Of a stretch of DNA of 64,000 nt, positions 25,201 through 34,164 are shown in pieces. The stretch covers positions 124,001 to 188,000 of the forward strand of contig NZ_BMFT01000001.1 of NCBI RefSeq assembly GCF_014639155.1, given 5' to 3'. How positions within the stretch are numbered: position 1 is the first letter of the stretch; each line of letters starts with the position of its first letter. The stretch comes from Paenibacillus segetis. GTDB taxonomy: Bacteria; Bacillota; Bacilli; Paenibacillales; Paenibacillaceae. Made by a program: the position numbers and the translations under genes. Below the pieces are notes generated by a model, which was given only the letters and a program-made list of their open reading frames with translations, searched no databases and was not told where the DNA came from.

Positions 25201-26190
25201 ATGATTCATAATTTTTGGCGTGATTTACCACGACCTTTTTTTATACTGGCGCCCATGGAAGATGTGACGGATGTTGTTTTTCGCCATGTCGTAAGTGAAG
25301 CAGGCAGACCGGATGTGTTTTTTACGGAGTTTGCGAATTCAGAGAGTTATTGTCACCCGGAGGGGCACCATAGTGTGCGCGGGCGTTTAACTTTTACAGA
25401 GGATGAACAGCCCATTGTAGCTCATATCTGGGGAGATAAGCCGGAATACTTTCGTCAAATGAGCATCGGTATGACAAAGGAAGGATTCAAAGGCATCGAT
25501 ATTAATATGGGTTGTCCTGTAGCGAACGTAGCAGAGAATGGGAAGGGGAGCGGCCTCATCTGCCGTCCAGACATTGCAGCGGATATCATCCAAGCCGCAA
25601 AGGCCGGGGGCCTGCCCGTCAGTGTAAAAACAAGGTTAGGTTTTAGTGCCGTAGACGAATGGCGCGACTGGTTAACTCATATTTTGAAACAAGACATTGC
25701 TAATCTGTCCATTCATTTGCGGACTAGAGAGGAAATGAGCAAAGTAGATGCTCACTGGGAACTGATTCCGGAGATTAAGAAGCTTCGCGATGAGATCGCT
25801 CCAGATACACTTCTGACCATTAACGGGGATATCCCTGACCGTCAGACTGGCCTCAAGCTCGCTGAGCAATACGGTGTGGATGGTATTATGATTGGGCGTG
25901 GTATCTTTCATAATCCATTTGCATTTGAGAAGGAACCGAGGGACCACAGTAGTGAAGAATTACTTGATTTGCTACGGCTGCATCTGGATCTCCATGATAA
26001 ATATTCGATACCTGAACCACGTTCGTTCAGCCCTCTTCCCAGGTTCTTTAAAATATATGTCCGTGGATTTCGAGGGGCAAGTGAATTAAGAAATAACTTA
26101 ATGAACACAAAGTCAACAAGTGAAGTACGTACGCTGCTGGATGAATTTGGGAACAGGGAGCTTAGTGGGGCGGAGGAGCATGGGGATTAA
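25201..26190 (+). CDS. tRNA-dihydrouridine synthase
   Basis: 329 aa FMN enzyme of the Dus family that reduces uridine in t[15 protein letters not shown] at the N-terminus, [20 protein letters not shown] with the active-site Cys, [20 protein letters not shown] and [14 protein letters not shown] mark the barrel and phosphate site. Length and motifs are complete. The His of the more common HGRTR motif is kept as HLRTR. GAGAGG lies upstream of ATG. Confidence 0.9.
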   Translation: MIHNFWRDLPRPFFILAPMEDVTDVVFRHVVSEAGRPDVFFTEFANSESYCHPEGHHSVRGRLTFTEDEQPIVAHIWGDKPEYFRQMSIGMTKEGFKGIDINMGCPVANVAENGKGSGLICRPDIAADIIQAAKAGGLPVSVKTRLGFSAVDEWRDWLTHILKQDIANLSIHLRTREEMSKVDAHWELIPEIKKLRDEIAPDTLLTINGDIPDRQTGLKLAEQYGVDGIMIGRGIFHNPFAFEKEPRDHSSEELLDLLRLHLDLHDKYSIPEPRSFSPLPRFFKIYVRGFRGASELRNNLMNTKSTSEVRTLLDEFGNRELSGAEEHGD

Positions 26191-26232
26191 GCTGCCGAGT
26201 TTGGAGAAACACCGGAAAATTGCGGTAAAGAC

Positions 26233-26270
26233 AAAGGGGCACCCGACAAATCGGGGCCCCTTTTTTGTTT
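26233..26270 (+). terminator. Rho-independent terminator
   Basis: AAAGGGGC-ACCCGA pairs with TCGGG-GCCCCTTTT around CAAA, followed by TTTTTT. Confidence 0.8.
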
Positions 26271-26413
26271 TAAGACGTTAGCTACGTTTAGACTAATCCT
26301 AATCATTTATGCATATTTCTTGACGTCACCTTATACAAAAATAATGAAATGGAATTCTAATGCATAGCATACAATTGGATCATATACTAAATAACTATCC
26401 TAGGAGGAACGTT

Positions 26414-27700
26414 ATGAAGAAAAGATTATTAAAAACGTTGTTGACATCTATGTTAGCGCTTTCATTATCTATAGTAGGCTTATCTGGAGTACAAGCGAAA
26501 GAAGTTACTAAGCCTAAAGCGTATAGAAATGTTGGTTATGTGTTTCAGAGAGGAAGTGATATTTCAAAGCTTGACGTAACAAAAATTACCCACTTAAATT
26601 ACTCTTTTGGACTTATTTATAATGAGGAATACAAGGCTGTTAAAAATCCTGAGACAGGTGAAGTGTTTGGACCAGAAACTAATCCAGATGTAGCGACACC
26701 GCAGTATTTTAGACCAGAACAACTTCATACTATTTATTTACCAACTAAGGTTGCATCAGATTTATCTAGATTGGACGAATTAAAGACAAAAAATCCAGAC
26801 TTAAAGGTGCTTTTATCTATAGGTGGTTATGATGCTAGAGGTTTTTCAGATGCAGCAGCAACGGAAGAAGCAAGAAAGATCTTTGCTAAATCAACTAAAG
26901 ATGTAATTGCAATGTATGGTTTAGATGGAATAGATTTAGACTGGGAGTACCCTGTAAATGGGGCATGGGGATCTATTAAGGCAAGAAAAGAAGATAAGCA
27001 TAACTTTACGTTATTGTTACAGGAAGTAAGAAAGGCTATAGGTAAGGATAAGCTTCTGACGATTGCCGGCTCAGCAAATACATTGTTTACAGGAACAGAA
27101 GCTAGTGGAAAAGATGGTACATGGACAGAGTTTGATAAAATTATACCTATTCTAGACTTTATCAATATTATGACGTATGACTTCCAGTATGATTCGAATT
27201 ATTTTGGATCAGCTCTTTACCCATCAAAGAAATGGCCAGCAAAAGATGCTATTGAAGGTTATTGGGTAGATAAGGCTGTACAGAACTATATCAAAAATGG
27301 TTGCCCACCAGAAAAAATTAATTTAGGATTAGCATTTGCAGCACCAACCCCACAGGTTGTTAGAATGAATGAGCATTATCCTATTATTAAAGAAAGATTA
27401 CAAAAAGCTGGTTTCTTGGATTCACAAGATCCTGGATTAAAACGTGTAAAAGATTTATTAGAAAATAAAAATGGCTTCACTAAAGAATGGGATGAAGATG
27501 CTAAAGTAATGTATATAGCAACTGTATATGATAACAAAAAGCAATTTGTTATGAGCTATATTGAGCCAAAAGGATTAACAGAGAAAATGAACTATGTCAA
27601 AAAACTAGGCTTAGGAGGCGCAATGTTCTGGGAGTTTGGCAGTGACTATGATAACTCCATTGTTACCCAAATTGCGGATGAGTTATCTATTAATAAATAG
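26414..27700 (+). CDS. Secreted glycoside hydrolase family 18 chitinase
   Basis: 428 aa from ATG 26,414 (CCTAGGAGG ten bases upstream). Signal peptide MKKRLLKTLLTSMLALSLSI, cleaved near VQA-K at residue 28. GH18 motifs are present: LLSIGGY (133-139) and DGIDLDWEYP with catalytic Glu178, then INIMTYDFQYD and the C-terminal FWEFGSDY. It should hydrolyse chitin outside the cell. There is no binding module. Codons are markedly AT-rich compared with the flanking synthase gene, so it may have been acquired by transfer. Confidence 0.92.
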   Translation: MKKRLLKTLLTSMLALSLSIVGLSGVQAKEVTKPKAYRNVGYVFQRGSDISKLDVTKITHLNYSFGLIYNEEYKAVKNPETGEVFGPETNPDVATPQYFRPEQLHTIYLPTKVASDLSRLDELKTKNPDLKVLLSIGGYDARGFSDAAATEEARKIFAKSTKDVIAMYGLDGIDLDWEYPVNGAWGSIKARKEDKHNFTLLLQEVRKAIGKDKLLTIAGSANTLFTGTEASGKDGTWTEFDKIIPILDFINIMTYDFQYDSNYFGSALYPSKKWPAKDAIEGYWVDKAVQNYIKNGCPPEKINLGLAFAAPTPQVVRMNEHYPIIKERLQKAGFLDSQDPGLKRVKDLLENKNGFTKEWDEDAKVMYIATVYDNKKQFVMSYIEPKGLTEKMNYVKKLGLGGAMFWEFGSDYDNSIVTQIADELSINK

Positions 27701-27732
27701 TAAGTGATTATTTTTGAATAAGCATAATAGAG

Positions 27733-27781
27733 GAGGGGCTGTCCCAAATGTCAGTAAATGACTTCGGGATGCCCCTTCTTC
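27733..27781 (+). terminator. Probable terminator of the chitinase gene
   Basis: GAGGGGCTGTCCC pairs imperfectly with GGGATGCCCCTTC around a 20-base loop region, ending in TTCTTC. Weak T run. Confidence 0.5.
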
Positions 27782-27824
27782 ATATAAAAAAGAAAAAGCT
27801 GTTTTTAATAAGGGGGTAGAAAGG

Positions 27825-27887
27825 ATGGAAAATAAGGAAATTGAATTTAGGATGGAAGCAAAAGGATTACATCGCTATAGCTTTTAG
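27825..27887 (+). CDS. Possible 20-codon small ORF
   Basis: ATG at 27,825 after AGGGGGTAGAAAGG opens 20 codons (MENKEIEFRMEAKGLHRYSF) and stops 105 bp before the MetE-like gene. It could be a leader peptide or chance. No attenuator structure was found next to it. Confidence 0.2.
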   Translation: MENKEIEFRMEAKGLHRYSF

Positions 27888-27991
27888 CTATAACCAGATA
27901 TTGCTTTTAAGTGTTACGTAGACCGTATTCCTCCGTGCTAGAATCAAAGCATTACAAAAAGACGTTTTGCTAAATTGAGGAGGATTTTATC

Positions 27992-29152
27992 ATGTGCAAT
28001 AGATTTCAAATCGTAGGTAGTCTGTTACGTCCGTCGAATTTATTAGAATATAAACAACAAATTGAACACCGTGATGATATCAATTATCCCTTTTACGAAG
28101 ATTTTCAAGGATATGAACAATCTGAAGCTGATGCGATTCAGGCAGTAGTCGACAAAGAAATTAAAAATGGTTTATCCATTCTTACGGATGGAGAATATTC
28201 CAAATCGATGTGGCATCTGGACTTTGTTTGGGGCTTCCAAGGGATTAGCCGCTATATAGCGGATCATGGATATTTTTTCAGAGATACAGATGGAACTTCA
28301 AAATATGAGACTCGAAAAGATATCGGTTTGCGTATTACAGGCGAATTGAGTGGGGAAAATCATCATTTTATTCATGTATATAAAAAACTTCAAGCCCTTG
28401 CTGGCGACCGTGAAACAAAGCTGTGCGTACCTTCTCCATCCCATATTTTTGGTGAGTTATCATGGTCAGATAACATTGGTGGCAAAGATGCAGTTTATAA
28501 GGATAGACATGAGCTTAAAAACGGTCTTGTTAAGGCTTATAAAGAATTTGTAGAGGAATTTGCTACTGCTGGAGGGACAATCCTTCAATTCGACGATTGC
28601 TTATGGGAGCTATTTGCAGATGATAACCCCAACTCTCCATATACTGGTGAGAGTATCAATCAAGAGGAAGTACAGGCTCTAGCTACAGAATTTATTGACA
28701 TTAACAATACAATAATTGATTTTGGTCATAGCTTAGGTTTGAGAATGTGGACTCATAACTGTCGTGGTAACTATGATTCCCGTAATATGGGTGGTGGCTC
28801 ATATGCCAAGATTGCTAATCTGTTCTTGAAGCAGCTTAAATATGATCGCTTTTTCCTTGAATGGGATGATGAACGTGCAGGCTCACTTGAGGCACTTGCG
28901 GTATTCAAAGATAGACCTGAAACGGAAATTGTACTTGGATTGTTGTCTTCTAAAACCAATACGCTTGACGATGAGGCTCGTGTAGTTAGCATGCTTGATG
29001 AAGCATCAAAAATTATTGACAAGGATCGATTATTGCTTTCTCATCAATGCGGTTTTGCATCTTGTGATGGCGGCAATGAATTATCTGAAGATGAACAGTG
29101 GGCGAAAATTAACCAAGGACAACGTATTGCCCAGCAGTATTGGGGTAAGTAA
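27992..29152 (+). CDS. MetE-like methyltransferase (YxjG/YxjH type)
   Basis: 386 aa cobalamin-independent methionine-synthase C-domain homologue. GSLLRPSNLLEY starts the barrel, TDGEYSKSMWH and QFDDCLWELF follow, and the zinc site is suggested by WTHNCRGNYDS and SHQCGFASCDGGNEL. B. subtilis YxjG/YxjH are close in design and act in methionine recycling or synthesis. No SAM riboswitch was seen upstream. AGGAGG precedes ATG. Confidence 0.85.
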   Translation: MCNRFQIVGSLLRPSNLLEYKQQIEHRDDINYPFYEDFQGYEQSEADAIQAVVDKEIKNGLSILTDGEYSKSMWHLDFVWGFQGISRYIADHGYFFRDTDGTSKYETRKDIGLRITGELSGENHHFIHVYKKLQALAGDRETKLCVPSPSHIFGELSWSDNIGGKDAVYKDRHELKNGLVKAYKEFVEEFATAGGTILQFDDCLWELFADDNPNSPYTGESINQEEVQALATEFIDINNTIIDFGHSLGLRMWTHNCRGNYDSRNMGGGSYAKIANLFLKQLKYDRFFLEWDDERAGSLEALAVFKDRPETEIVLGLLSSKTNTLDDEARVVSMLDEASKIIDKDRLLLSHQCGFASCDGGNELSEDEQWAKINQGQRIAQQYWGK

Positions 29153-29201
29153 TATTTAACTAATACCTATCATACGGAATTTCGGATCTAATATATGTAT
29201 A

Positions 29202-29240
29202 AAAAAAGCATGCGAATCACAAGTTGACTCGCATGCTTTT
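29202..29240. terminator. Bidirectional terminator
   Basis: AAAAGCATGCGA pairs with TCGCATGCTTTT around a 13-base loop. A-run and T-run on either side serve both convergent genes. Confidence 0.8.
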
Positions 29241-29244
29241 GATT

Positions 29245-30432
29245 TTAAGCTTCAATTCTTACCGCTACTTTATCTCGCTGAGGTTTTAAGACAGAAGCAA
29301 GGATAACAACGGCGCTGACTAAGCCAATCCAAGTGAGAGTTGCGACTGAACTCCAGTTTAATCCTTTTCCGAAGAAGAAAAGTTCTCGAAGTCCGCTCAC
29401 CATAAATCGCATTGGCAACCAGTCATAAACCCAGTTTTGGTAAAACGGAGACATCATTTCAGGTGCGAGAGCCAGTAATGGTGCACCAAAGAACAGAAGT
29501 AAACCGAATACCGGAAGTGCTAGGAATCCAACCCAGGAAACAACTGCATAGATCATTAAGAAAAAGCTAAAGAACGTGATGCTTAAGAAAATCGCTGTTT
29601 CAGCAAATTGCGGGATATGCAATCCTACCATGTATTCCGCGAGCCAAGTTAATCCAAATCCAATGACTAATGAAACAACAACTCCCATACCTATCTGGGA
29701 CAACTTCGAAGTGACTTTTTCCATTCGAGAATAATATGTCAGGTTTTTGGTTGCGTTATAGAAGAGCAATGCACATACAACACAAGCCATCCAAAGAGGT
29801 TGGAATAAGGTAACAGGTGAATTACCGTTTGCGCTATTCGTACCAATTTCATTGACATTCGTTACTTTCTTGATAATCGGAGTCGCTATACTTTCGGCCT
29901 GATCTACTGTCAGTGTTACTCCTTGTTTTTTGAATCCTTCAAGAAGTTGCGTACGAATATTGTTGCTCATGTTATCGATCAATCCATTGAGGACTTGCCC
30001 TGCCATGGTAGAAGCCGAAGCATTCATACCTTGATTAATGTAAATTTGAACTTCCGGCGAAGTAGGCGACGGGCTGCTTAATGAAGCTTGCTTTTCACTA
30101 AAATCTTGTGGAATTACAATTGCCGCATAATATTTCTGGTCATTTAATCCTTTTTCCACTTCACCAGCACTTTCTACCTCCACCCATTTAACAATAGAAT
30201 CCTCACCAGTTGTTGAAGATGACGATTTTTGCATCGTGTCAACAATCGTTTGACCCATATTCATTTTTGGTTGATTGGGGATTTCAACTCCTAAGTCTTC
30301 ATTAACAACGGCGATAGGTAAGTTTTTTGGCTTAATTTGAACAGATGGAAAAAGCGCTAGGCAGAAAATGAATACAACTAAGAGTGAAATAATTGGCGTT
30401 AACAAAAATAATTTGTTATTAAATATATTCAT
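29245..30432 (-). CDS. YhgE/Pip-like ABC-2 membrane transporter
   Basis: 395 aa from ATG 30,432, which has AAGGAG ten bases upstream; the longer frame begins in non-coding sequence. One N-terminal membrane helix (LLTPIISLLVVFIFCLALFP), a long extracellular region of about 170 residues starting NLPIAVVNEDLGV, then five C-terminal helices. This is the YhgE/Pip and ABC-2 permease plan, linked to export of drugs or envelope material. The gene upstream encodes a TetR regulator in the same direction, 74 bp away, so the pair is a regulated pump. Confidence 0.8.
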   Translation of the reverse strand: MNIFNNKLFLLTPIISLLVVFIFCLALFPSVQIKPKNLPIAVVNEDLGVEIPNQPKMNMGQTIVDTMQKSSSSTTGEDSIVKWVEVESAGEVEKGLNDQKYYAAIVIPQDFSEKQASLSSPSPTSPEVQIYINQGMNASASTMAGQVLNGLIDNMSNNIRTQLLEGFKKQGVTLTVDQAESIATPIIKKVTNVNEIGTNSANGNSPVTLFQPLWMACVVCALLFYNATKNLTYYSRMEKVTSKLSQIGMGVVVSLVIGFGLTWLAEYMVGLHIPQFAETAIFLSITFFSFFLMIYAVVSWVGFLALPVFGLLLFFGAPLLALAPEMMSPFYQNWVYDWLPMRFMVSGLRELFFFGKGLNWSSVATLTWIGLVSAVVILASVLKPQRDKVAVRIEA

Positions 30433-30505
30433 TAATGTTTGACTCCTTTTTATTTGTAGAGTGGCCATTATTTATATCCCGCATCAGCTTAAATCACTTT
30501 CATGA

Positions 30506-31153
30506 TTACTTTTTAATACCATTCATAATGAAACGGACTACATCAGCGATCTCATTATCACTAACGGATTCCGTATTCAACAACACAAAGCGCGAAGCAA
30601 AGAATCCGCCAACGAACGTAATGAGCATCTTGAAAATCTGATCGCTAGGGATATCAATAAGCTCACCACGCTCTTTATAAAATTCGATTATTTTCAGCAG
30701 GCGAGATGGAACAACTTCTGAAAAATAAGGTATTAGTTCATTTTTCAGTTCATCTTTATAAAAAACTTCTTTGATGAAAACCTGGAAAATTTCCTTATTC
30801 TCTGTAATGAATTCAGAACGGTTTTTGAGAAAAGCTAATAAAAAACCTTCAAAATCACCTGAAACACTCATAATTTCATTAAGTTTCTCATCCGCGATAG
30901 CAGGGAAAATTTCTTTGAAATAGGGAATAATCAAGGACAGTAACAACTTGTCTTTTGTCCCATATTGTTTGAAGATGCTCGCCTCTGACACTTCTGCTGA
31001 TTTGGCAATCTCAGCTGTAGAAGTGTTAGAATAGCCTTTTTCAGCAAATAATCTAATTGCTTCCTCGATAATCCGCTTCTGTTTCTCGGTTTGCTTTTCG
31101 GGATTTGGCAAATGTAATTCATGAAATAAATTGCTTTTTGACAAGGTATTCAC
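30506..31153 (-). CDS. TetR family transcriptional regulator
   Basis: 215 aa. The N-terminal helix-turn-helix reads KRIIEEAIRLFAEKGYSNTS, TAEIAKSAEVSEASIFKQYG, TKDKLLLSLI after a 20-residue extension. The C-terminal ligand domain is unclassified. It precedes the YhgE-like transporter on the same strand and probably represses both from the palindrome at 31,170-31,185. Confidence 0.88.
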   Translation of the reverse strand: MNTLSKSNLFHELHLPNPEKQTEKQKRIIEEAIRLFAEKGYSNTSTAEIAKSAEVSEASIFKQYGTKDKLLLSLIIPYFKEIFPAIADEKLNEIMSVSGDFEGFLLAFLKNRSEFITENKEIFQVFIKEVFYKDELKNELIPYFSEVVPSRLLKIIEFYKERGELIDIPSDQIFKMLITFVGGFFASRFVLLNTESVSDNEIADVVRFIMNGIKK

Positions 31154-31169
31154 TCCTAAATTTAAGTGA

Positions 31170-31185
31170 GTAAGTAATTACTTAC
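31170..31185. promoter_or_regulatory. TetR operator (16-bp perfect palindrome)
   Basis: GTAAGTAATTACTTAC is its own reverse complement. It lies six bases after the -10 box of the minus-strand promoter, over the expected transcription start, and 16 bp before the TetR coding start. Confidence 0.7.
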
Positions 31186-31191
31186 TGGATA

Positions 31192-31220
31192 TTTATAACA
31201 TCTGGAATTGATTTCGTCAA
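31192..31220 (-). promoter_or_regulatory. Promoter of the tetR-yhgE-like operon
   Basis: On the minus strand TTGACG (31,220-31,215), a 17-bp spacer and TATAAA (31,197-31,192). Confidence 0.7.
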
Positions 31221-31418
31221 CAATAAAGTCTTGGTTTGCATTAACAAATAAATTTCTACTAAAGTCGTGCGATGAATCGCCTACACCTAAAGCCCCTGTA
31301 ATTACAATATTCTCTCCAATTGAATTTCGACTCCCCTCAGGGTGATCTCCTATCCTCTATAAAATCAAAAGGTATAAAGATTACAGAGAAATTACATTTT
31401 TCCATTATTCGTCTTACA

Positions 31419-31531
31419 AAACCGGTTTAATATGAAACCCATAGGAATAATCCTTTATAAAAGAGAGGTGTGGGGGGAGGGAAGTAGAGAAATAGGGAAT
31501 AAAACTAGCCCATTTATTAAACCGGTTTAAT
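31419..31531. promoter_or_regulatory. Paired LacI-type operators, 100 bp apart
   Basis: AAACCGGTTT at 31,419-31,428 and the perfect 16-bp palindrome ATTAAACCGGTTTAAT at 31,516-31,531. Both have the central CG step typical of LacI-family sites. They flank the region upstream of the lacI-like gene at 31,597. The gap between the TetR promoter and this gene otherwise holds no gene; I cannot place the -35 and -10 boxes with confidence. Confidence 0.65.
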
Positions 31532-31596
31532 GGTATGAGAGATTAGGGAATGAATAGATTTCTGCATGAGCAGAAGATAAGAGAGGATTTCTTCTT

Positions 31597-32643
31597 ATGG
31601 CTACCATCGATGATGTTGCAAGAGCGTCGGGTGTCTCGAAAGGCACCGTCTCAAGCGTGTTCAGCAAAAAAAGGCCAATTAGCAAAGAGGTGTCAGAACG
31701 TGTACTGGCTGCGGCCAAAGAGCTAAACTATAAACCCAATTACCTGGCTCGAAGTTTGACCAACAAGTCGACTCGCATTATCGGGCTCAATATTCAAGGA
31801 GAGAAATTCAAGTTCAGCCAGTTCCATTTATCTCTTCTTAACGGAGTTCTCAGCGTTTGTTATGAACATGGGTATAGGCTGCTCGTTAATACGTTATCGC
31901 AATCTTATCTTAACCAAGTGGAGCACATGGTTACTGACCCCATCGACGGAGAAATCTTGCTAGATCCAGAGAGCGATGACCAGCGAATCGAAGAACGATT
32001 AGCTGATGGATTACCGGTTGTCATAATCGGTAGACCATCCCCAGAATACGAGAACCGCATCTCTTACGTGGACAATGATAACGTGGGTATGACGGAGCAA
32101 ATTACCCGATACTTGCTAGATCTCGGTCATCGGAATTTCTTATTCCTTAATGCACCGAAGCACAGGACGGTTGCAGTTGACCGGGCGCGCGGGTTCCTAA
32201 ATGCCGTGCAGGAAGCAGAGTTGCCTCAGTTGTCGCATCTTATCGTATTCAAACCAGACATGGACAATTCCTCGTTGGATTTTGGGTATGAGACTACACT
32301 TCAAGCGCTTCGAGACAATCATGAGATCACAGCAATCATCGCAGATACAGACACAATGGCGCTTGGCGCTTACAAAGCAGCGGAAGCACTAGGAATTGAG
32401 ATCCCCAATCAACTGTCAGTTTTTGCGTTCAGTGATGACTCGGTATTCTCACCAGAGTTCGGACCTCCGCTTACTGGCGTTCGCCTTCATGCTGAACGTT
32501 TAGGCCGGGAAGCTGCGTCCATGTTAATTGATCAAATGACCCAAGACGTTAAGAGTGTCAAAAGAACAATCGTACCGACCGAAATGGTTATCCGTAGCTC
32601 ATGTGCAGAACATAATACTATCCTTGGAGGGATTAGTTCGTGA
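31597..32643 (+). CDS. LacI family transcriptional regulator
   Basis: 348 aa. The DNA-binding head is classic: ATIDDVARASGVSKGTVSSV and RPISKEVSERVLAAAKELNY, then KPNYLARSLTNK hinge. A periplasmic-binding-like effector domain follows (IIGLNIQGEKF to the end). First gene of an operon whose next start overlaps its stop by four bases. It probably represses the operon until the transported compound or a derivative binds. Confidence 0.9.
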   Translation: MATIDDVARASGVSKGTVSSVFSKKRPISKEVSERVLAAAKELNYKPNYLARSLTNKSTRIIGLNIQGEKFKFSQFHLSLLNGVLSVCYEHGYRLLVNTLSQSYLNQVEHMVTDPIDGEILLDPESDDQRIEERLADGLPVVIIGRPSPEYENRISYVDNDNVGMTEQITRYLLDLGHRNFLFLNAPKHRTVAVDRARGFLNAVQEAELPQLSHLIVFKPDMDNSSLDFGYETTLQALRDNHEITAIIADTDTMALGAYKAAEALGIEIPNQLSVFAFSDDSVFSPEFGPPLTGVRLHAERLGREAASMLIDQMTQDVKSVKRTIVPTEMVIRSSCAEHNTILGGISS

Positions 32644-34070
32644 ATATGAAGAAAAACGCAGTTATAGCTATGATATTAGCCGGAACGACCCTATTATCAG
32701 CTTGTGGCACGAATAACAGTGGTGTTGCGAATTCTTCACCATACGCGTCTGGAACCGGATCGCCAGCGGCAAGCGCTGATGGTGGGAAACTCGAGATTCT
32801 GACGGGGAATGTCGGTGGCAAGACACCCGAAGGCAATGCCGAATTTGAGAAAGAACTCAGCGAGAAATTGGGTCTAGACGTCACGCTGGACAAGCCAGCA
32901 AGCGACTATGACCAGAAGGTATTAACCTCGCTTAGTTCAGGAGCCAAGTACGACTTGATTGAAATTAGCGACTTGGCCAAGCTGGATGTTTTCATCAATC
33001 AGGGTGTTGTGACAGACCTATCGGATTTTGTTCAAAACTCCACGGTACTATCGGACCCTTCAGTTATCCCAACTGAAGAATGGGAGCAAGTTAAAGGACC
33101 AGATGGGAAAATTTATGGTGTTTTCTCCAAGTTCCAAGGGGCGACGATGCCTATTATACGCAAAGACTGGCTAGAAAAGCTGAATCTGGAGGAGCCAAAG
33201 ACGCTTGATGAGCTATACACTGTCTTGAAGGCGTTCAAGGAAGACGATCCGGATGGGGATGGAAAAGCGAATACTTACGGATTGAGCACTTCGGGACTAT
33301 ATGATATCCAAGGTATTATGAGCGCGGCTGGACTGAAGAGTAGGTACGTCATGCAGGAAGGCAAGCGGACGATTCCTTATGCTACAGATGCTGCAATTCC
33401 GATGTATGAATGGTTTGCCAAGCTTGTAAAGGAAGGAATTATGGACCCTAACTTCATTACGAATGACACGGCCAAGATGCGTAATTTGTTTCTTACCGAT
33501 CGCGTTGGCATGATTACATACTGGGACGCATGGGTTGGGATGTTCAACAATCTTAAGAAAACAGAAGATCCGAACACGACCTTCCAAGCGGAGGGAATAT
33601 TAAGTATTCCAGCTGCGGATGGCACGATCCTGATGCGCCGCGGAGATCCAGATTTCTGGATTATTCCGGCGAATGCACCTCATCCAGAGGCCGCTAAAAA
33701 GTTCCTTGAGTTCTGGAATACGCAAGAAGGGATTACGTTAGGGAGCCTCGGGGTCGAAGATTTTGACTACACCTTAGATAACGGCGCATATACACTTACA
33801 GAAATCGGAGAAACCGCAAACATGGATCATGGTGTTCCTTATTGGTACAACTCGACGGTTAAATCGCCATTTCCTGCACTACCGGGCGTTGAAGATGCAA
33901 TGGCATTGTCCAAACAATATGCAACATTGGAGCTTTCCTTATCTACTTGGCCGGATGCTGAGAAAATCGTGAATAATTACGCACTTAAGGCTATGTCAGG
34001 TCAGATGGCAGCGAAGGATGCAGTCGCCCAAATGCAAAAAGAATTGAAAGGCGCAAACTTAATCGACTAA
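32640..34070 (+). CDS. ABC transporter substrate-binding lipoprotein (LplA-like)
   Basis: 476 aa extracellular solute-binding protein family 1. Lipobox LLSACG after MNMKKNAVIAMILAGTT, followed by a Ser/Gly linker and the ligand fold (FEKELSEKLGLDVTL, KYDLIEISDLAKLDVFI, DGKIYGVFSKFQGATMPIIR). The size of about 475 residues is that of Lpl-type proteins for oligosaccharides or related sugars. GTG start overlaps the regulator's stop (GTGA). Confidence 0.87.
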   Translation: MNMKKNAVIAMILAGTTLLSACGTNNSGVANSSPYASGTGSPAASADGGKLEILTGNVGGKTPEGNAEFEKELSEKLGLDVTLDKPASDYDQKVLTSLSSGAKYDLIEISDLAKLDVFINQGVVTDLSDFVQNSTVLSDPSVIPTEEWEQVKGPDGKIYGVFSKFQGATMPIIRKDWLEKLNLEEPKTLDELYTVLKAFKEDDPDGDGKANTYGLSTSGLYDIQGIMSAAGLKSRYVMQEGKRTIPYATDAAIPMYEWFAKLVKEGIMDPNFITNDTAKMRNLFLTDRVGMITYWDAWVGMFNNLKKTEDPNTTFQAEGILSIPAADGTILMRRGDPDFWIIPANAPHPEAAKKFLEFWNTQEGITLGSLGVEDFDYTLDNGAYTLTEIGETANMDHGVPYWYNSTVKSPFPALPGVEDAMALSKQYATLELSLSTWPDAEKIVNNYALKAMSGQMAAKDAVAQMQKELKGANLID

Positions 34071-34097
34071 TAATCCGGTAATCGCCGATCAGGCAGG

Positions 34098-34122
34098 CGA
34101 GGAAGTTGTTCCAGCTTCCTCG
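34098..34122 (+). promoter_or_regulatory. Intergenic stem-loop within the ABC operon
   Basis: CGAGGAAG (34,098-34,105) pairs perfectly with CTTCCTCG (34,115-34,122); no T run follows. It sits between the binding-protein and permease genes, where such hairpins often stabilise the upstream mRNA. Confidence 0.5.
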
Positions 34123-34164
34123 TCCATAACCGGAGTTCATTGTTGAGGAGGAAGCGAAGAGAAA

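Noticed and set aside
27782-27991. SAM riboswitch or T-box before the MetE-like gene
   Set aside because: No conserved core or terminator/antiterminator pair was found, although such control is usual for this family.
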